From FEN-1219 sp039933105 (lineage in GTDB: Bacteria; Pseudomonadota; Gammaproteobacteria; Steroidobacterales; Rariloculaceae), in contig JBDTOT010000002.1 of NCBI GenBank assembly GCA_039933105.1, forward strand, positions 124,001 through 188,000: a stretch of DNA of 64,000 bases, written 5' to 3'. Shown piece by piece: positions 27,765 to 36,719 of the stretch. Both the position numbers and the translations under genes were made by a program. The notes under the pieces were generated by a model that worked only from the letters and a program-made list of their open reading frames with translations, did not search any database and had not been told where the DNA came from. Every line of letters starts with the position of its first letter. Within the stretch, counting starts at the first letter, position 1.

Positions 27765-28028
27765 ATGGACGACAACAAATCGACCCGTTTCAGCCTAGAC
27801 GAGCTCGCTCGCCAGTTGGCCGCGTCGGTGCCGCAGAACCTGAAGGTGCTCGGCCAGGACCTGGAGCGCAACTTCAAGACGCTGCTGCAGTCCGGGATCG
27901 AGCGCATGGAGCTCGTGAGCCGTGAGGAGTTCGATTTGCAGCGTGCCGTGCTCGAACGCACGCGCGGCAAGCTCGAAAGCATGGAATCGCGGCTCGCCGA
28001 GCTCGAGAAGGTTTTCTCGGCCAAGTAA
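27765..28028 (+). CDS. ubiK: UbiK, ubiquinone biosynthesis accessory factor (BMFP/YqiC)
   Basis: An 87-residue protein of the BMFP domain/YqiC family: FSLDELARQLAASVPQNLKVLGQDLERNFKTLLQ, then MELVSREEFDLQRAVLERTRGKLESMESRLAELEKVF, a C-terminal coiled coil. UbiK trimers bind UbiJ and membranes and promote ubiquinone assembly. GGAGGA lies 9-10 nt before the ATG. It is followed by comM, the usual neighbour. Confidence 0.92.
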   Translation: MDDNKSTRFSLDELARQLAASVPQNLKVLGQDLERNFKTLLQSGIERMELVSREEFDLQRAVLERTRGKLESMESRLAELEKVFSAK

Positions 28029-28067
28029 GAGCCGCCGGCCTCGCCGCACGCCGGCGCGGCAAGCCTA

Positions 28068-29570
28068 GTGGCGCTCGCGAGCCTCTTGAGCCGCGGGCAG
28101 GCCGGCCTCGACGCCTACCTCGTCACGGTCGAAGTTCACCTCGCCGGCGGATTGCCCGGCTTCACGGTCATTGGCTTACCCGCGGGCGCCGTACGGGAAA
28201 GCAAGGATCGCGTACGCGCTGCGCTCGCGAGCTCCGGGTATTCCGTTCCCGTGAGCCGCATCACGGCTCACTTGGGACCTGCCGATATTCCGAAACAGGG
28301 CGGACGCTTCGACCTGCCGATCGCGCTCGGCGTAATCATGGCCGACCGCCAGGCCAGATGGCCAACCCACACGTTCGAATTCCTGGGTGAGCTGTCACTG
28401 AATGGCGATCTGCGGCCGATCGTGGGCGCCCTACCCGCCGTGCTCGCTGCGCAGAAAGCGGGGCGCGCGCTGGTGTTGCCCGCCGCTAATGCGGCCGAGG
28501 CCGCGCTCGTGGTCGGCGCGGAGGTGTACGTCGCCGCCACGCTGACGGAAGTCGTGCAACATCTCGACGGCGCGCAACCATTGCCGCGCGTCACGGCACG
28601 AACCGAACCCTTCCAATTCGGCATTGCGCCGGACTTGGGGGACGTGCGCGGCCAGGTATTCGGTAAACGCGCACTGACCGTCGCAGCCGCTGGCGGACAC
28701 AATCTCCTGATGATCGGCCCGCCAGGCAGCGGCAAGAGCATGCTGGCCGAGCGGCTCGCCGGTCTGTTGCCGCCGCTGGCACACGCCGACATGCTGCACG
28801 TCGCGAGTATTGCGTCCGTCGCGGGCGAGCTCGTGACAGCCGAGCCGACTCTGGCGCCGCCGTTTCGCGCACCGCACCACACGACATCGGCGCAAGCTTT
28901 GGTCGGCGGCGGCACCCGGCCCCGGCCGGGTGAGATCTCGCTCGCCCATCGCGGCGTGCTGTTTCTCGACGAGCTGCCGGAGTTCTCGCGCGCCGCGCTC
29001 GAGGCGCTGCGCGAGCCACTCGAAAGCGGTGTCGCGCGTATCTCGCGTGTGCACGAGCAACTCGTTTTTCCCGCGGAGTTTCAACTCGTCGCCGCGATGA
29101 ATCCCTGCCCGTGCGGCTTCCGGGGTGACGGCACGGATCGCTGTCATTGCTCGCCGGGCCGTCTCGAGCAGTACGCGGGCCGAATCTCGGGGCCATTACT
29201 CGATCGGTTCGATCTGCATATCGAGGTGCCGCGCGTGGCATTCGCCGACATCGCAGAGCCCTCGGCAATCAGCGAATCCGCGCAGGTGCGCGAGGCCGTG
29301 ACGGCGGCGCGAGTGGTGCAGCTCGATCGTGGCGGGCGGTTGAACGCACGGCTCGATGCACGTGGACTGTGGCGCGTGGTGAAGCTCGGCACGGAGCAGC
29401 GCGAACTGCTGAAGCGGGCGGCCGATCGCTGGCAGCTCTCCGCGCGCAGCTCGCTGCGCGTACTGAAAGTGGCGCGCACGATTGCGGATCTCGCTGGCAC
29501 CGCCCACGTCACCGCCGAACATGTCGCCGAAGCGTTGCAATTGCGCTGTCGCGATCGGAACGCTACTTGA
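28068..29570 (+). CDS. comM: ComM/YifB family Mg chelatase-like AAA ATPase
   Basis: A 500-residue ComM: N-terminal ChlI-type domain (LDAYLVTVEVHLAGGLPGFTVIGLP; DLPIALGVIMA), Walker A GPPGSGKSMLAERLAG, Walker B VLFLDELPEFSR, AMNPCPCGFRGD, and a C-terminal helical domain after residue 410. ComM is a hexameric branch-migration helicase that helps integrate DNA in natural transformation. Its presence hints at transformability but does not prove it. GTG start at 28068, 39 nt after ubiK; the gap holds GC-rich inverted repeats but no T-run. Confidence 0.94.
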   Translation: MALASLLSRGQAGLDAYLVTVEVHLAGGLPGFTVIGLPAGAVRESKDRVRAALASSGYSVPVSRITAHLGPADIPKQGGRFDLPIALGVIMADRQARWPTHTFEFLGELSLNGDLRPIVGALPAVLAAQKAGRALVLPAANAAEAALVVGAEVYVAATLTEVVQHLDGAQPLPRVTARTEPFQFGIAPDLGDVRGQVFGKRALTVAAAGGHNLLMIGPPGSGKSMLAERLAGLLPPLAHADMLHVASIASVAGELVTAEPTLAPPFRAPHHTTSAQALVGGGTRPRPGEISLAHRGVLFLDELPEFSRAALEALREPLESGVARISRVHEQLVFPAEFQLVAAMNPCPCGFRGDGTDRCHCSPGRLEQYAGRISGPLLDRFDLHIEVPRVAFADIAEPSAISESAQVREAVTAARVVQLDRGGRLNARLDARGLWRVVKLGTEQRELLKRAADRWQLSARSSLRVLKVARTIADLAGTAHVTAEHVAEALQLRCRDRNAT

Positions 29571-29782
29571 GGGACTTCATACCGCGCGTTAGTGAGCAGG
29601 CGCAACCAACTCGTTCGATAGGCTAAACAGGCCTTCTCGACGGCGAACCGTGAGTCCTTTCACATAAGGGCCTCCACGTTGGCGGTAGGCTCGATTCTGG
29701 GCGGGATCGCACGAACTTGTTTTGGGCCTCTGCGTGCGCCGCACTGCTCGTCATAGCTCTCCTTCGCAGAGGATCGCTCCGG

Positions 29783-30988
29783 ATGATGCGTGTGCTTTTT
29801 GTGGACGACGACCCGAACATTCTGCAGGGGCTGCAGCGGCTGCTTCGGCCCATGCGCGCGGAGTGGGAAATGTCGTTCGCCTTGGGACCTCACGAGGCCG
29901 TGGTGCTGTTTGATCAGGCGCCATTCGATGTCGTCGTCAGCGATATGCGTATGCCGGACATGAGCGGCGCCGAGCTACTCAGCCGCATCCGCGATTCACA
30001 TCCGTCTGTGGCCAGGATCATTCTGAGCGGCCATTCGCAGATGGACTCGGCCGTTCACTCCGCTGGCATTGCTCACCAATTCCTGGCGAAGCCATGCGAC
30101 GCTGAGGTTTTGCGCGAGACGATTGCGCGAGTGCTCGCGCTGCGTAGTCTTTTGCACGATCCCAACCTCGCGCGCCTCGTCTCCGGGATCGGGAGCCTGC
30201 CAAGCCTGCCGGAGAGTTATTCAGCGATCAACAATGAGCTCGCCAGCGAAGATCCCTCTCTGCAACGCGTGGCCGAGATCATCTCCAAGGACATTGCGAT
30301 GTCCGCCAAGGTGCTGCAGCTCGTGAACTCCGCGTTCTTTGGCCTTGGGCGCCGGGTGGAGACCATCGAACAAGCCGTGACTCTGCTCGGGACGGAAGTC
30401 ATCAAGTCGCTGGTTCTCTCGCACGCGGCGTTCTCGCAGTTTCAGCCAGTCAGCAAGCTTTTTTCCGCCGAGCGCCTGTGGAGCCATAGCCTGCTCGTCG
30501 CCTCGATTGCCGCGAAGATTGCCAGGGCAGAAGGCGCGGAAAAGCTGGTCGTCGGTGCGGCGCTCCAGGCCGGGATTCTTCACGATCTTGGCCAGCTCAT
30601 TCTCGCGACGCATCTGCCCCAGCAGTTAGACGCCGCACTAGAAGCCGTCACTGTGCGACAAGTGCCGCTCTTCGAAATAGAGCGCGAGACGATCGGAGCC
30701 AGTCACGCCGAGGTCGGTGCGTACTTGCTCGGGCTGTGGGGGTTGCCGGACAGCACCGTCGAAGCCGTTGCGTTCCACCATGAGCCGCCGGCATACCCGC
30801 TACGCGCTTTCGCGCCGCTCACGGCCGTTCACGCCGCCAATGCGTTGCTCCATGCGGCCATTGAAGGCCCCGACTCGCTCGAAGCGCAACTCGACACCGA
30901 ATTCCTTGCGGCAGCGAAATGCTCGACGCGAGTGAGCGCGTGGCAGGACATCGTTAGCGAAGTATTGGAGAGGACGGTGACATCGTGA
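29783..30988 (+). CDS. Response regulator with HDOD output domain
   Basis: A 401-residue REC-HDOD protein. The receiver (1-125) has VLFVDDDPNILQ, phosphoacceptor Asp in VVVSDMRMPDMSG, and LAKPCDAEVLRE. The HDOD domain follows (about 135-335): LPSLPESYSAINNELASEDPSL, ISKDIAMSAKVLQLVNSAFFG, VTLLGTEVIKSLVLSHAAF, and GILHDLGQLILA, so an HD-like pair is present. HDOD proteins are regulatory and usually non-catalytic. ATG at 29783 or 29786; AGAGG at 29769-29773. The upstream 212 nt (29571-29782) show no recognisable element. GTGA overlap with the next gene. Confidence 0.9.
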   Translation: MMRVLFVDDDPNILQGLQRLLRPMRAEWEMSFALGPHEAVVLFDQAPFDVVVSDMRMPDMSGAELLSRIRDSHPSVARIILSGHSQMDSAVHSAGIAHQFLAKPCDAEVLRETIARVLALRSLLHDPNLARLVSGIGSLPSLPESYSAINNELASEDPSLQRVAEIISKDIAMSAKVLQLVNSAFFGLGRRVETIEQAVTLLGTEVIKSLVLSHAAFSQFQPVSKLFSAERLWSHSLLVASIAAKIARAEGAEKLVVGAALQAGILHDLGQLILATHLPQQLDAALEAVTVRQVPLFEIERETIGASHAEVGAYLLGLWGLPDSTVEAVAFHHEPPAYPLRAFAPLTAVHAANALLHAAIEGPDSLEAQLDTEFLAAAKCSTRVSAWQDIVSEVLERTVTS

Positions 30989-32145
30989 ATAAGAGAGTGC
31001 TGTTCGTCGACGACGAGCCGAATGTGCTGTCTGCCGTGCAGCGCACGTTGCGAGGTCATTTCGAGGTGGAGACGTGCGACGACCCGACGCGAGCGGCGAG
31101 CATGCTGTGCTCACCAACACCCTTTGCGGTGCTCGTGTCGGACATGCGGATGCCGGGAATGAACGGCATCGAGCTCCTTGCGGAGGCCAAGAAAGCCGCG
31201 CCCGACACCGTTCGCGTCATGCTGACGGGCAACGCGGACCAGCAGACCGCCATCGACGCCGTCAACAAAGGCGAGATTTTCCGTTTCCTGAGCAAGCCAA
31301 CCGACCCGGCAGTGTTGCGCAGCGTGCTCGAGCTGGGCGTGCGGCAGCATCAACTGATCACCGCGGAGAAGGAGCTGCTCGAGAGAACCCTCAACGGCAG
31401 CCTCAAGGTGCTCGCGGATATTCTCTCGATCGTCAAACCGGAGATCTTCGGCAGGACCGATCGCCTGCGCGCGAAGGCCAAGGAGATAGCCGCACGCCTC
31501 GGCGGTATCCCCGAATGGGAGCTCGACACCGCGGCCTCGCTCGCGCTGCTCGGCTGCGTTGGACTCTCGGCGGAAGTGCTCGACAAAGTCCTGCAAGGCG
31601 CGGCGTTGAACGCAACCCAAAAACTGGAGTACGTGGCGCACCCGTTGTTGGCGGCGGACTTGGTCAAGAACATTCCGCGGATGGAGAACATCGCCGATAC
31701 CCTGCTCTATCAACACAAGCACTTCGACGGCACGGGCTTTCCCGGCGATCAGCGCCGCGGCGATGACCTGCCGATCGGCGCGCGAATTCTGCACGTGGTG
31801 CTCGCCTACGATGAACTCAAGAATCAGGGGTGGTCGGACGCCTCGATCTACGAGAATCTTCGTGGTCAAAAGAGTCGCTTCGACCCCAAAGTGCTCGTCG
31901 CCTTCGGCGCCTGTATCGGAGAGGCCGGCGCGTCGAAGGTGCTCAGAATCCCGATCAAAGAGATCAGGGACGGGATGCGGATCGAAGAGGATGTGAAGAC
32001 GATGACTGGGATACTGCTGGTGTGCCACGGGCAAGAAGTCACACCCACCGTCCGCCAGCATCTGACGAAGTTCCACGATGCGGGCTTGCTCGGCGGCCAG
32101 GTGCTCGTCATGGCCGCGCGAGACAAAGCCGCGTCGGCCGCCTGA
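30985..32145 (+). CDS. Response regulator with degenerate HD-GYP domain
   Basis: A 386-residue RpfG-like architecture. The receiver has VLFVDDEPNVL, Asp in VLVSDMRMPGMNG and LSKPTDPAVL, followed by a linker helix and an HD-GYP-related domain from about 145. The HD metal dyad expected before the catalytic GKI block is replaced by ALLGCVGLSAEVLDKV, and the GYP motif reads QHKHFDGTGFPGD (GFP). Loss of the HD pair suggests it is not an active c-di-GMP phosphodiesterase; it may bind rather than cleave a ligand. GTG start overlaps the HDOD gene stop. Confidence 0.87.
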   Translation: MNKRVLFVDDEPNVLSAVQRTLRGHFEVETCDDPTRAASMLCSPTPFAVLVSDMRMPGMNGIELLAEAKKAAPDTVRVMLTGNADQQTAIDAVNKGEIFRFLSKPTDPAVLRSVLELGVRQHQLITAEKELLERTLNGSLKVLADILSIVKPEIFGRTDRLRAKAKEIAARLGGIPEWELDTAASLALLGCVGLSAEVLDKVLQGAALNATQKLEYVAHPLLAADLVKNIPRMENIADTLLYQHKHFDGTGFPGDQRRGDDLPIGARILHVVLAYDELKNQGWSDASIYENLRGQKSRFDPKVLVAFGACIGEAGASKVLRIPIKEIRDGMRIEEDVKTMTGILLVCHGQEVTPTVRQHLTKFHDAGLLGGQVLVMAARDKAASAA

Positions 32146-32166
32146 CCCGCCGACGGGAATCGATTC

Positions 32167-33762
32167 ATGAGCAACGCGATAGTTAAGGTACTGATCGTCG
32201 ATGACAGCGCCGCCGATCGCGAAATCGCCTCGCGGATGCTGCGTCCGCAGTTCAGCGTCGTCGAAGCCCCCAATGTAGCGCAGGGACTCGCGTTGTTTGC
32301 GCAGGAGAAACCCGACTGCGTGCTTCTCGACCACCACATGCCGGGCATGGACGGCCTCGAGGCGCTGGCGGAGTTCGTCCAAGCGCGAGCCGTCGTGATC
32401 ATGGTGAGCGCCGAGGATAGCGAGGTGCTTGCCGCAGAGGCGTTCAAGCGTGGCGCTCGCGACTTCATTCAAAAACGCAATCTCACGCAATCAGTGTTGC
32501 TGCGGATGATCGCTCGCGAGCAAGAACGCCGCCGGCTCGAGCTCGCACTGCAGGCCACGCAACAACGCTTCGACGAGGTCGCAGCACGAATCGCGGAGGT
32601 TCTCTGGGTGTGCTCGCTGGAGGGCGAGTTCTTGTACTTGAGCCCCTCGTTTGAGCAAATTTGGGGAAGACCTCGGGAAGGAATGACGTTGGCGCTCTGG
32701 GGCGGCTCTCTACATCCCGACGACCAGGCGTTGAATGTGAAAGCGATGGATCTCTGGGCCGCCGCCGCCGAGCACAATCTCGAGTATCGGATCGTTCGCC
32801 CCGACGGACAGACTCGTAGAATCCGCAACCACGCTTATCCGATCTTCGAGAACGGAACGCTGGCGAGGTACGGAGGTATCGCGCGCGACGTGACCGAAGA
32901 GAACCGCTTACAACTGGAGCTGCGCCTCGCACAGAAGCTCGAGGCGATCGGTCAGCTCGCCGCGGGCGTCGCTCACGAGATCAACACCCCCGCGCAATAT
33001 GTCAGCGACAATGTCACGTTCTTGTCGGAGGCATTTGGCGATCTGCTGCCCGTACTGAAATCCGTCGCCGGCTTGCGGAAGACGGGACAAGCAGCCACCC
33101 CCGCGCAAGTCGACGAGCTATACAACCTCGCCAAGGCTGCCGATCTCGACTATCTGGTGACCGAGCTCCCGACAGCACTGCAACAAACCGCGGCGGGCGT
33201 CGAGCAGGTCAAGAAGATAGTGAAAGCGATGAAGGAATTCTCGCACCCCGCGGACGACTTGAAGGCCATCGACCTGAATCACGTGATCGAGACCACCATC
33301 ACCGTGGCTAAGAACGAATGGAAATACGTCGCCGACGTCGCTCTGGATCTCGCAGCCGATCTACCGGCAGTCGCTTGCAACCCGTCGGAAATCCAGCAAG
33401 TGCTGCTGAACCTCATCGTCAATGCCGCTCACGCGATCAGCGACGTAGTTGGCCGCGACGGCAAGACCAAAGGCGAAATCAGGATTAGCACGCGCGCCGA
33501 TGGCGCCGACGTCGTGATTGCCGTCGCTGATACGGGCGGCGGTATACCCGCCGCGATTCTCGACAAGATCTACGACCCCTTCTTCACGACCAAGGCGGTC
33601 GGCAAAGGCACGGGGCAAGGTCTTGCGATCGCGCATCGGATCGTCCGGGAACGGCATCGTGGCACGATCGACTGCGAATCGAAGGTAGGCGAGGGGACTC
33701 GGTTCACCATTCGACTACCCGTCACCGGCCCAATCGAAGCAAGCGCGCCGATCGAACGCTGA
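32167..33762 (+). CDS. Hybrid sensor: receiver-PAS-histidine kinase, cytosolic
   Basis: A 531-residue soluble protein with no membrane segments. The N-terminal receiver (1-120) has VLIVDDSAADREIA and Asp in VLLDHHMPGMDG. A PAS/PAC domain (about 140-250) shows LWVCSLEGEFLYLSPSFEQIWGR and YRIVRPDGQTRRIRNHAYPI. The kinase region has H-box LAAGVAHEINTPAQYVSDN, N-box LLNLIVNAAHAI, DTGGGIPAAILDKIYDPFFTTK and GTGQGLAIAHRIV. The input receiver means it is probably a relay phosphorylated by another kinase. It follows the REC-HD gene by 21 nt. Confidence 0.92.
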   Translation: MSNAIVKVLIVDDSAADREIASRMLRPQFSVVEAPNVAQGLALFAQEKPDCVLLDHHMPGMDGLEALAEFVQARAVVIMVSAEDSEVLAAEAFKRGARDFIQKRNLTQSVLLRMIAREQERRRLELALQATQQRFDEVAARIAEVLWVCSLEGEFLYLSPSFEQIWGRPREGMTLALWGGSLHPDDQALNVKAMDLWAAAAEHNLEYRIVRPDGQTRRIRNHAYPIFENGTLARYGGIARDVTEENRLQLELRLAQKLEAIGQLAAGVAHEINTPAQYVSDNVTFLSEAFGDLLPVLKSVAGLRKTGQAATPAQVDELYNLAKAADLDYLVTELPTALQQTAAGVEQVKKIVKAMKEFSHPADDLKAIDLNHVIETTITVAKNEWKYVADVALDLAADLPAVACNPSEIQQVLLNLIVNAAHAISDVVGRDGKTKGEIRISTRADGADVVIAVADTGGGIPAAILDKIYDPFFTTKAVGKGTGQGLAIAHRIVRERHRGTIDCESKVGEGTRFTIRLPVTGPIEASAPIER

Positions 33763-33785
33763 GTGGCGGGTTAGCCGTCGCATCC

Positions 33786-34379
33786 ATGGCCAAAAACGAA
33801 CGCCAACGATCCCCGCAGGAGCACAGGCGATGGTTGTGCATTGCGGCATTGTGTCTTGGCGTTGCGGCCGGACGAGGGCTAGCACAGGAGGCGTCGTTGC
33901 ACGTTTCCGAGCGCAGCGTAAAAGCCGCGTTCCTGTACAAGTTCGCGAGCTACGTCCAGTGGCCCGATGTCGACGCCAAAACCGATGCGCCCATTACGAT
34001 TGGCGTCATCGGCGCAACGGATTTCGCGCGTGAGCTCGCGGAAATTACGGCGAACCGCACCATCAACAGCCGGCGGATCAACGTTCGGCGTCTCACCATG
34101 GGCACTTCACTCGACGATCTCGAAATTCTGTTCATCGCGAAGGAAGAGGGCGACCATTTGCCGCAGCTGCTTTCCGCCGCGCGAGATAAGCCGATTCTTA
34201 CGGTCACCGAATCGGACGGCGCGTTGTCGAGCGGCAGCATCATCAATTTCACGGTCGACCAGGATCGTGTCCGCTTCGAAATTTCTTTGTACGCCGCCGA
34301 GAAGAGTCAGCTGCGGCTGAGTGCGCGCTTGCTCGCCGTCGCGCAAGGCGTTCACCGAGGCCCGGAGCCGGGGCAATGA
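33786..34379 (+). CDS. YfiR-family periplasmic protein (DUF4154)
   Basis: A 197-residue exported protein: signal peptide over residues 15-34 (WLCIAALCLGVAAGRGLAQ), then the YfiR/DUF4154 core VKAAFLYKFASYVQWPD, ITIGVIGATDFARELAEI, INVRRL, ILFIAKEE, ILTVTESDGALSSGSIINFTVDQDRVRFEIS and LRLSARLLAVA. In Pseudomonas YfiR binds the periplasmic part of YfiN and holds its diguanylate cyclase off. Here the next gene, overlapping by 4 nt, is a CHASE8-HAMP sensor with a histidine kinase output, its likely partner. Confidence 0.9.
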   Translation: MAKNERQRSPQEHRRWLCIAALCLGVAAGRGLAQEASLHVSERSVKAAFLYKFASYVQWPDVDAKTDAPITIGVIGATDFARELAEITANRTINSRRINVRRLTMGTSLDDLEILFIAKEEGDHLPQLLSAARDKPILTVTESDGALSSGSIINFTVDQDRVRFEISLYAAEKSQLRLSARLLAVAQGVHRGPEPGQ

Positions 34380-36274
34380 TCGGCATCAGAACGGTGCGCA
34401 ACAAATTATTGCTCGTGGTGCTCGCGACGAACGCGGCCGCCCTCTCGATCACGGCCGTGTTGATGGTCGCGTACGACCTGCACACGTTTCGCGAGACGTT
34501 GCAGAACGACTTGAGCGCACAGGCCGACGTGCTCGGTCTCGCGGCCGGCCCCGCCCTTGAATTCGACGATCCGGAGGCGGCGAAAGAGTACCTCGAATTG
34601 CTCCGGGCGAAGCCCATCATCCATTCGGCCGCCATCTACACGTCCAAAGGGGCCGTCTTCGCAACGTATTCAGGAACAGCGGACGCCCATACCGAATTTC
34701 CCAAGATTCCTGAGAGCGACAGCTATCAGATCCGCGGTGGCGAGGTAGTCTTGTCGAAACGCATCGTTTCGAACAACGAGATTCTCGGCACGGTCTATTT
34801 CAGCGCCGCCTATGAGCCCAACCGGCGGCTTCGAGACTACCTTGGGATCTTGGGGTTGGTGCTCGCCGGGAGCCTTGCGGCGACGGTATTGATGTTCTTG
34901 CGAATCCAAAACACCGTCACGGGGCCGATTCTCGACGTTACGGCGGTCGCGCGTCGTGTCATGGAGGAGAGAGATTTCTCTTTGCGCGCGCGCAAGACGA
35001 CTCACGACGAAGTAGGCGTCCTAGTCGATGCGTTCAACAGCATGCTTTCTGAAATCGGCAACCGCACGACAACGTTGGAACAGTCGAATCGCGAGCTGCA
35101 GCGCGAGATAGCCGAGCGTGAGGGTGCCGTGAGGGCGCGCGACCGGAGCGAACGGCGTATCCGCACTCTAGTGTCGGCGATCACTAAAGTGGTGTGGGTG
35201 GCCGATTGGCGAGGCCACATCACCGAAGAGAGCAGCTCCTGGCAGACCTATACCGGTCAACGGTTCGAACAGTACCGGGATGCCGGTTGGCTCCAGGCGT
35301 TCGACGAGCAAGGAAGGAAGGAGGTCGAGCTTGCTTGGGCACATGCGGCGAATGTACCGGCGACGTTCGAGCTCGAGCTGCGCCTCTGGCATGCCGTAAC
35401 GGAGCGTCACCATTACGTGCGGTTGCGTGCGGTCCCCGTGATCGACCAAGACGGTGGAGTCGCCGAGTGGATCGGAGCTGTCCAAGACATCGAAGACCGG
35501 CGCGTGTTGGAGCAGAGCCTCCGCACGCTCAACACCGAACTCGAGCAACGCGTCGCCGATCGCACTTCCCAGCTGCAAGAGGCGAACAAGGACCTCGAGA
35601 CTTTCAGCTACTCCGTGTCGCACGATCTGCGGGCGCCGATACGCGCAATCGGCGGGTTCTGCACGCTGCTCGTGCAGGACCACGCAGCGCAGCTCGATGC
35701 CGAGGCGCGGCGCAAGTTCGGCGTGATCCAGAGCGAAGCCGCCCGAATGGGCGTGCTCATCGACGATCTGCTCGCCTTTTCAAGGCTAGGACGCAAGGCT
35801 CTGCAGGCCACGGCGCTCGACATGCGTGAGCTCGCCAACAAGGCGTACGCTCAGCTGACCCGCGACCAGCCGGATCGAAAAGTGGAGTTTCGGCTCGGCT
35901 CTTTGCCGACGGCCAACGGCGACCGGAGTTTGTTCGAACAGGTCTGGGTCAATCTACTATCGAACGCCGTAAAGTTCTCCTCGAAGAAGGAGAATGCGAC
36001 GATAGAAGTCGGCGCGATCAGCGAAGAGCGCGAGCACGTTTATTTCGTGAGGGACAATGGTGCGGGATTCGATCCTCGCTACGGCAAGAATCTGTTCGGC
36101 GTGTTCCAGCGTTTACATGGCAACGATGAATTCCCGGGAACGGGCGTGGGGCTCGCGCTGGTGCACCGTATCGTGACACGCCACGGCGGCCGGATCTGGG
36201 CGGACAGTAAGCTCGGCGAAGGCGCAACGTTTCATTTCACCGTACCGAAGGAGTCATCCGGTGGAGCAGTTTGA
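34376..36274 (+). CDS. CHASE8-HAMP-PAS histidine kinase
   Basis: A 632-residue membrane kinase. TM1 (about 10-32), a periplasmic ~120-residue segment (LQNDLSAQADVLGLAAGPAL, AAKEYLELLRAKP, HSAAIYTSKGAVFATY) resembling the CHASE8 sensor of YfiN, TM2 (about 158-178), HAMP (TGPILDVTAVARRVMEERDF), a coiled coil, PAS (WVADWRGHITEESSSWQTYTG), and a phytochrome-like kinase core with FSYSVSHDLRAPIRAIGGF, NLLSNAVKFSSK, DNGAGFDPRYG and GTGVGLALVHRIV. ATGA overlap with the yfiR-like gene and a 14-nt overlap with the regulator gene mark a single signalling operon. Confidence 0.92.
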   Translation: MIGIRTVRNKLLLVVLATNAAALSITAVLMVAYDLHTFRETLQNDLSAQADVLGLAAGPALEFDDPEAAKEYLELLRAKPIIHSAAIYTSKGAVFATYSGTADAHTEFPKIPESDSYQIRGGEVVLSKRIVSNNEILGTVYFSAAYEPNRRLRDYLGILGLVLAGSLAATVLMFLRIQNTVTGPILDVTAVARRVMEERDFSLRARKTTHDEVGVLVDAFNSMLSEIGNRTTTLEQSNRELQREIAEREGAVRARDRSERRIRTLVSAITKVVWVADWRGHITEESSSWQTYTGQRFEQYRDAGWLQAFDEQGRKEVELAWAHAANVPATFELELRLWHAVTERHHYVRLRAVPVIDQDGGVAEWIGAVQDIEDRRVLEQSLRTLNTELEQRVADRTSQLQEANKDLETFSYSVSHDLRAPIRAIGGFCTLLVQDHAAQLDAEARRKFGVIQSEAARMGVLIDDLLAFSRLGRKALQATALDMRELANKAYAQLTRDQPDRKVEFRLGSLPTANGDRSLFEQVWVNLLSNAVKFSSKKENATIEVGAISEEREHVYFVRDNGAGFDPRYGKNLFGVFQRLHGNDEFPGTGVGLALVHRIVTRHGGRIWADSKLGEGATFHFTVPKESSGGAV

Positions 36275-36701
36275 AGAAGTCGGGATACTCCTCGTCGAGG
36301 ACAATACGTTCGACGCCGAGCTCACTATTCGCAGCTTCAAGGACCAGAAGCTCGCGAACAGCGTCACGTGGGTAAAGGACGGCGAGGAAGCGCTCGACTA
36401 TGTATTTCGCCGCGGCGCCTACGCCCAACGAACCGGCAGCGATCCACGTTTGATTTTGTTAGACCTGAAGATGCCACGAGTCGGCGGCATCGAAGTCACG
36501 CGCGAACTCAAGAGCAACGAGCTCACGAAGCACATCCCGATCGTCATCATGACTTCATCGAACGAAGAGAGCGACATCGCGGTGTGCTACAAGCTTGGCG
36601 CCAATAGCTACATCGTCAAGCCGCTCGATTTCACGTCGCTCGCAGAGGTGGCGCGTCAAGCGGGTTACTACTGGCTCGCCGTCAATCGCGGGCCCATGTG
36701 A
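36261..36701 (+). CDS. Single-domain response regulator (Rcp1-like)
   Basis: A 146-residue stand-alone receiver: ILLVEDNTFDAELTIRSF, Asp in RLILLDLKMPRVGG, Thr/Ser in IVIMTSSNEESD, Lys in YIVKPLDFTSL. There is no output domain, as in Rcp1, the partner of phytochrome-type kinases. GTG at 36261 with AAGGAG 7 nt upstream. It overlaps the kinase gene and should receive its phosphate; the onward target is not encoded beside it. Confidence 0.93.
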   Translation: MEQFEEVGILLVEDNTFDAELTIRSFKDQKLANSVTWVKDGEEALDYVFRRGAYAQRTGSDPRLILLDLKMPRVGGIEVTRELKSNELTKHIPIVIMTSSNEESDIAVCYKLGANSYIVKPLDFTSLAEVARQAGYYWLAVNRGPM

Positions 36702-36719
36702 CGAGCCGCCCGCCGCCGA

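Noticed and set aside
28029..28067. GC-rich inverted repeats between ubiK and comM as a terminator
   Set aside because: Stems are imperfect and no U-tract follows; comM probably remains on the ubiK transcript.
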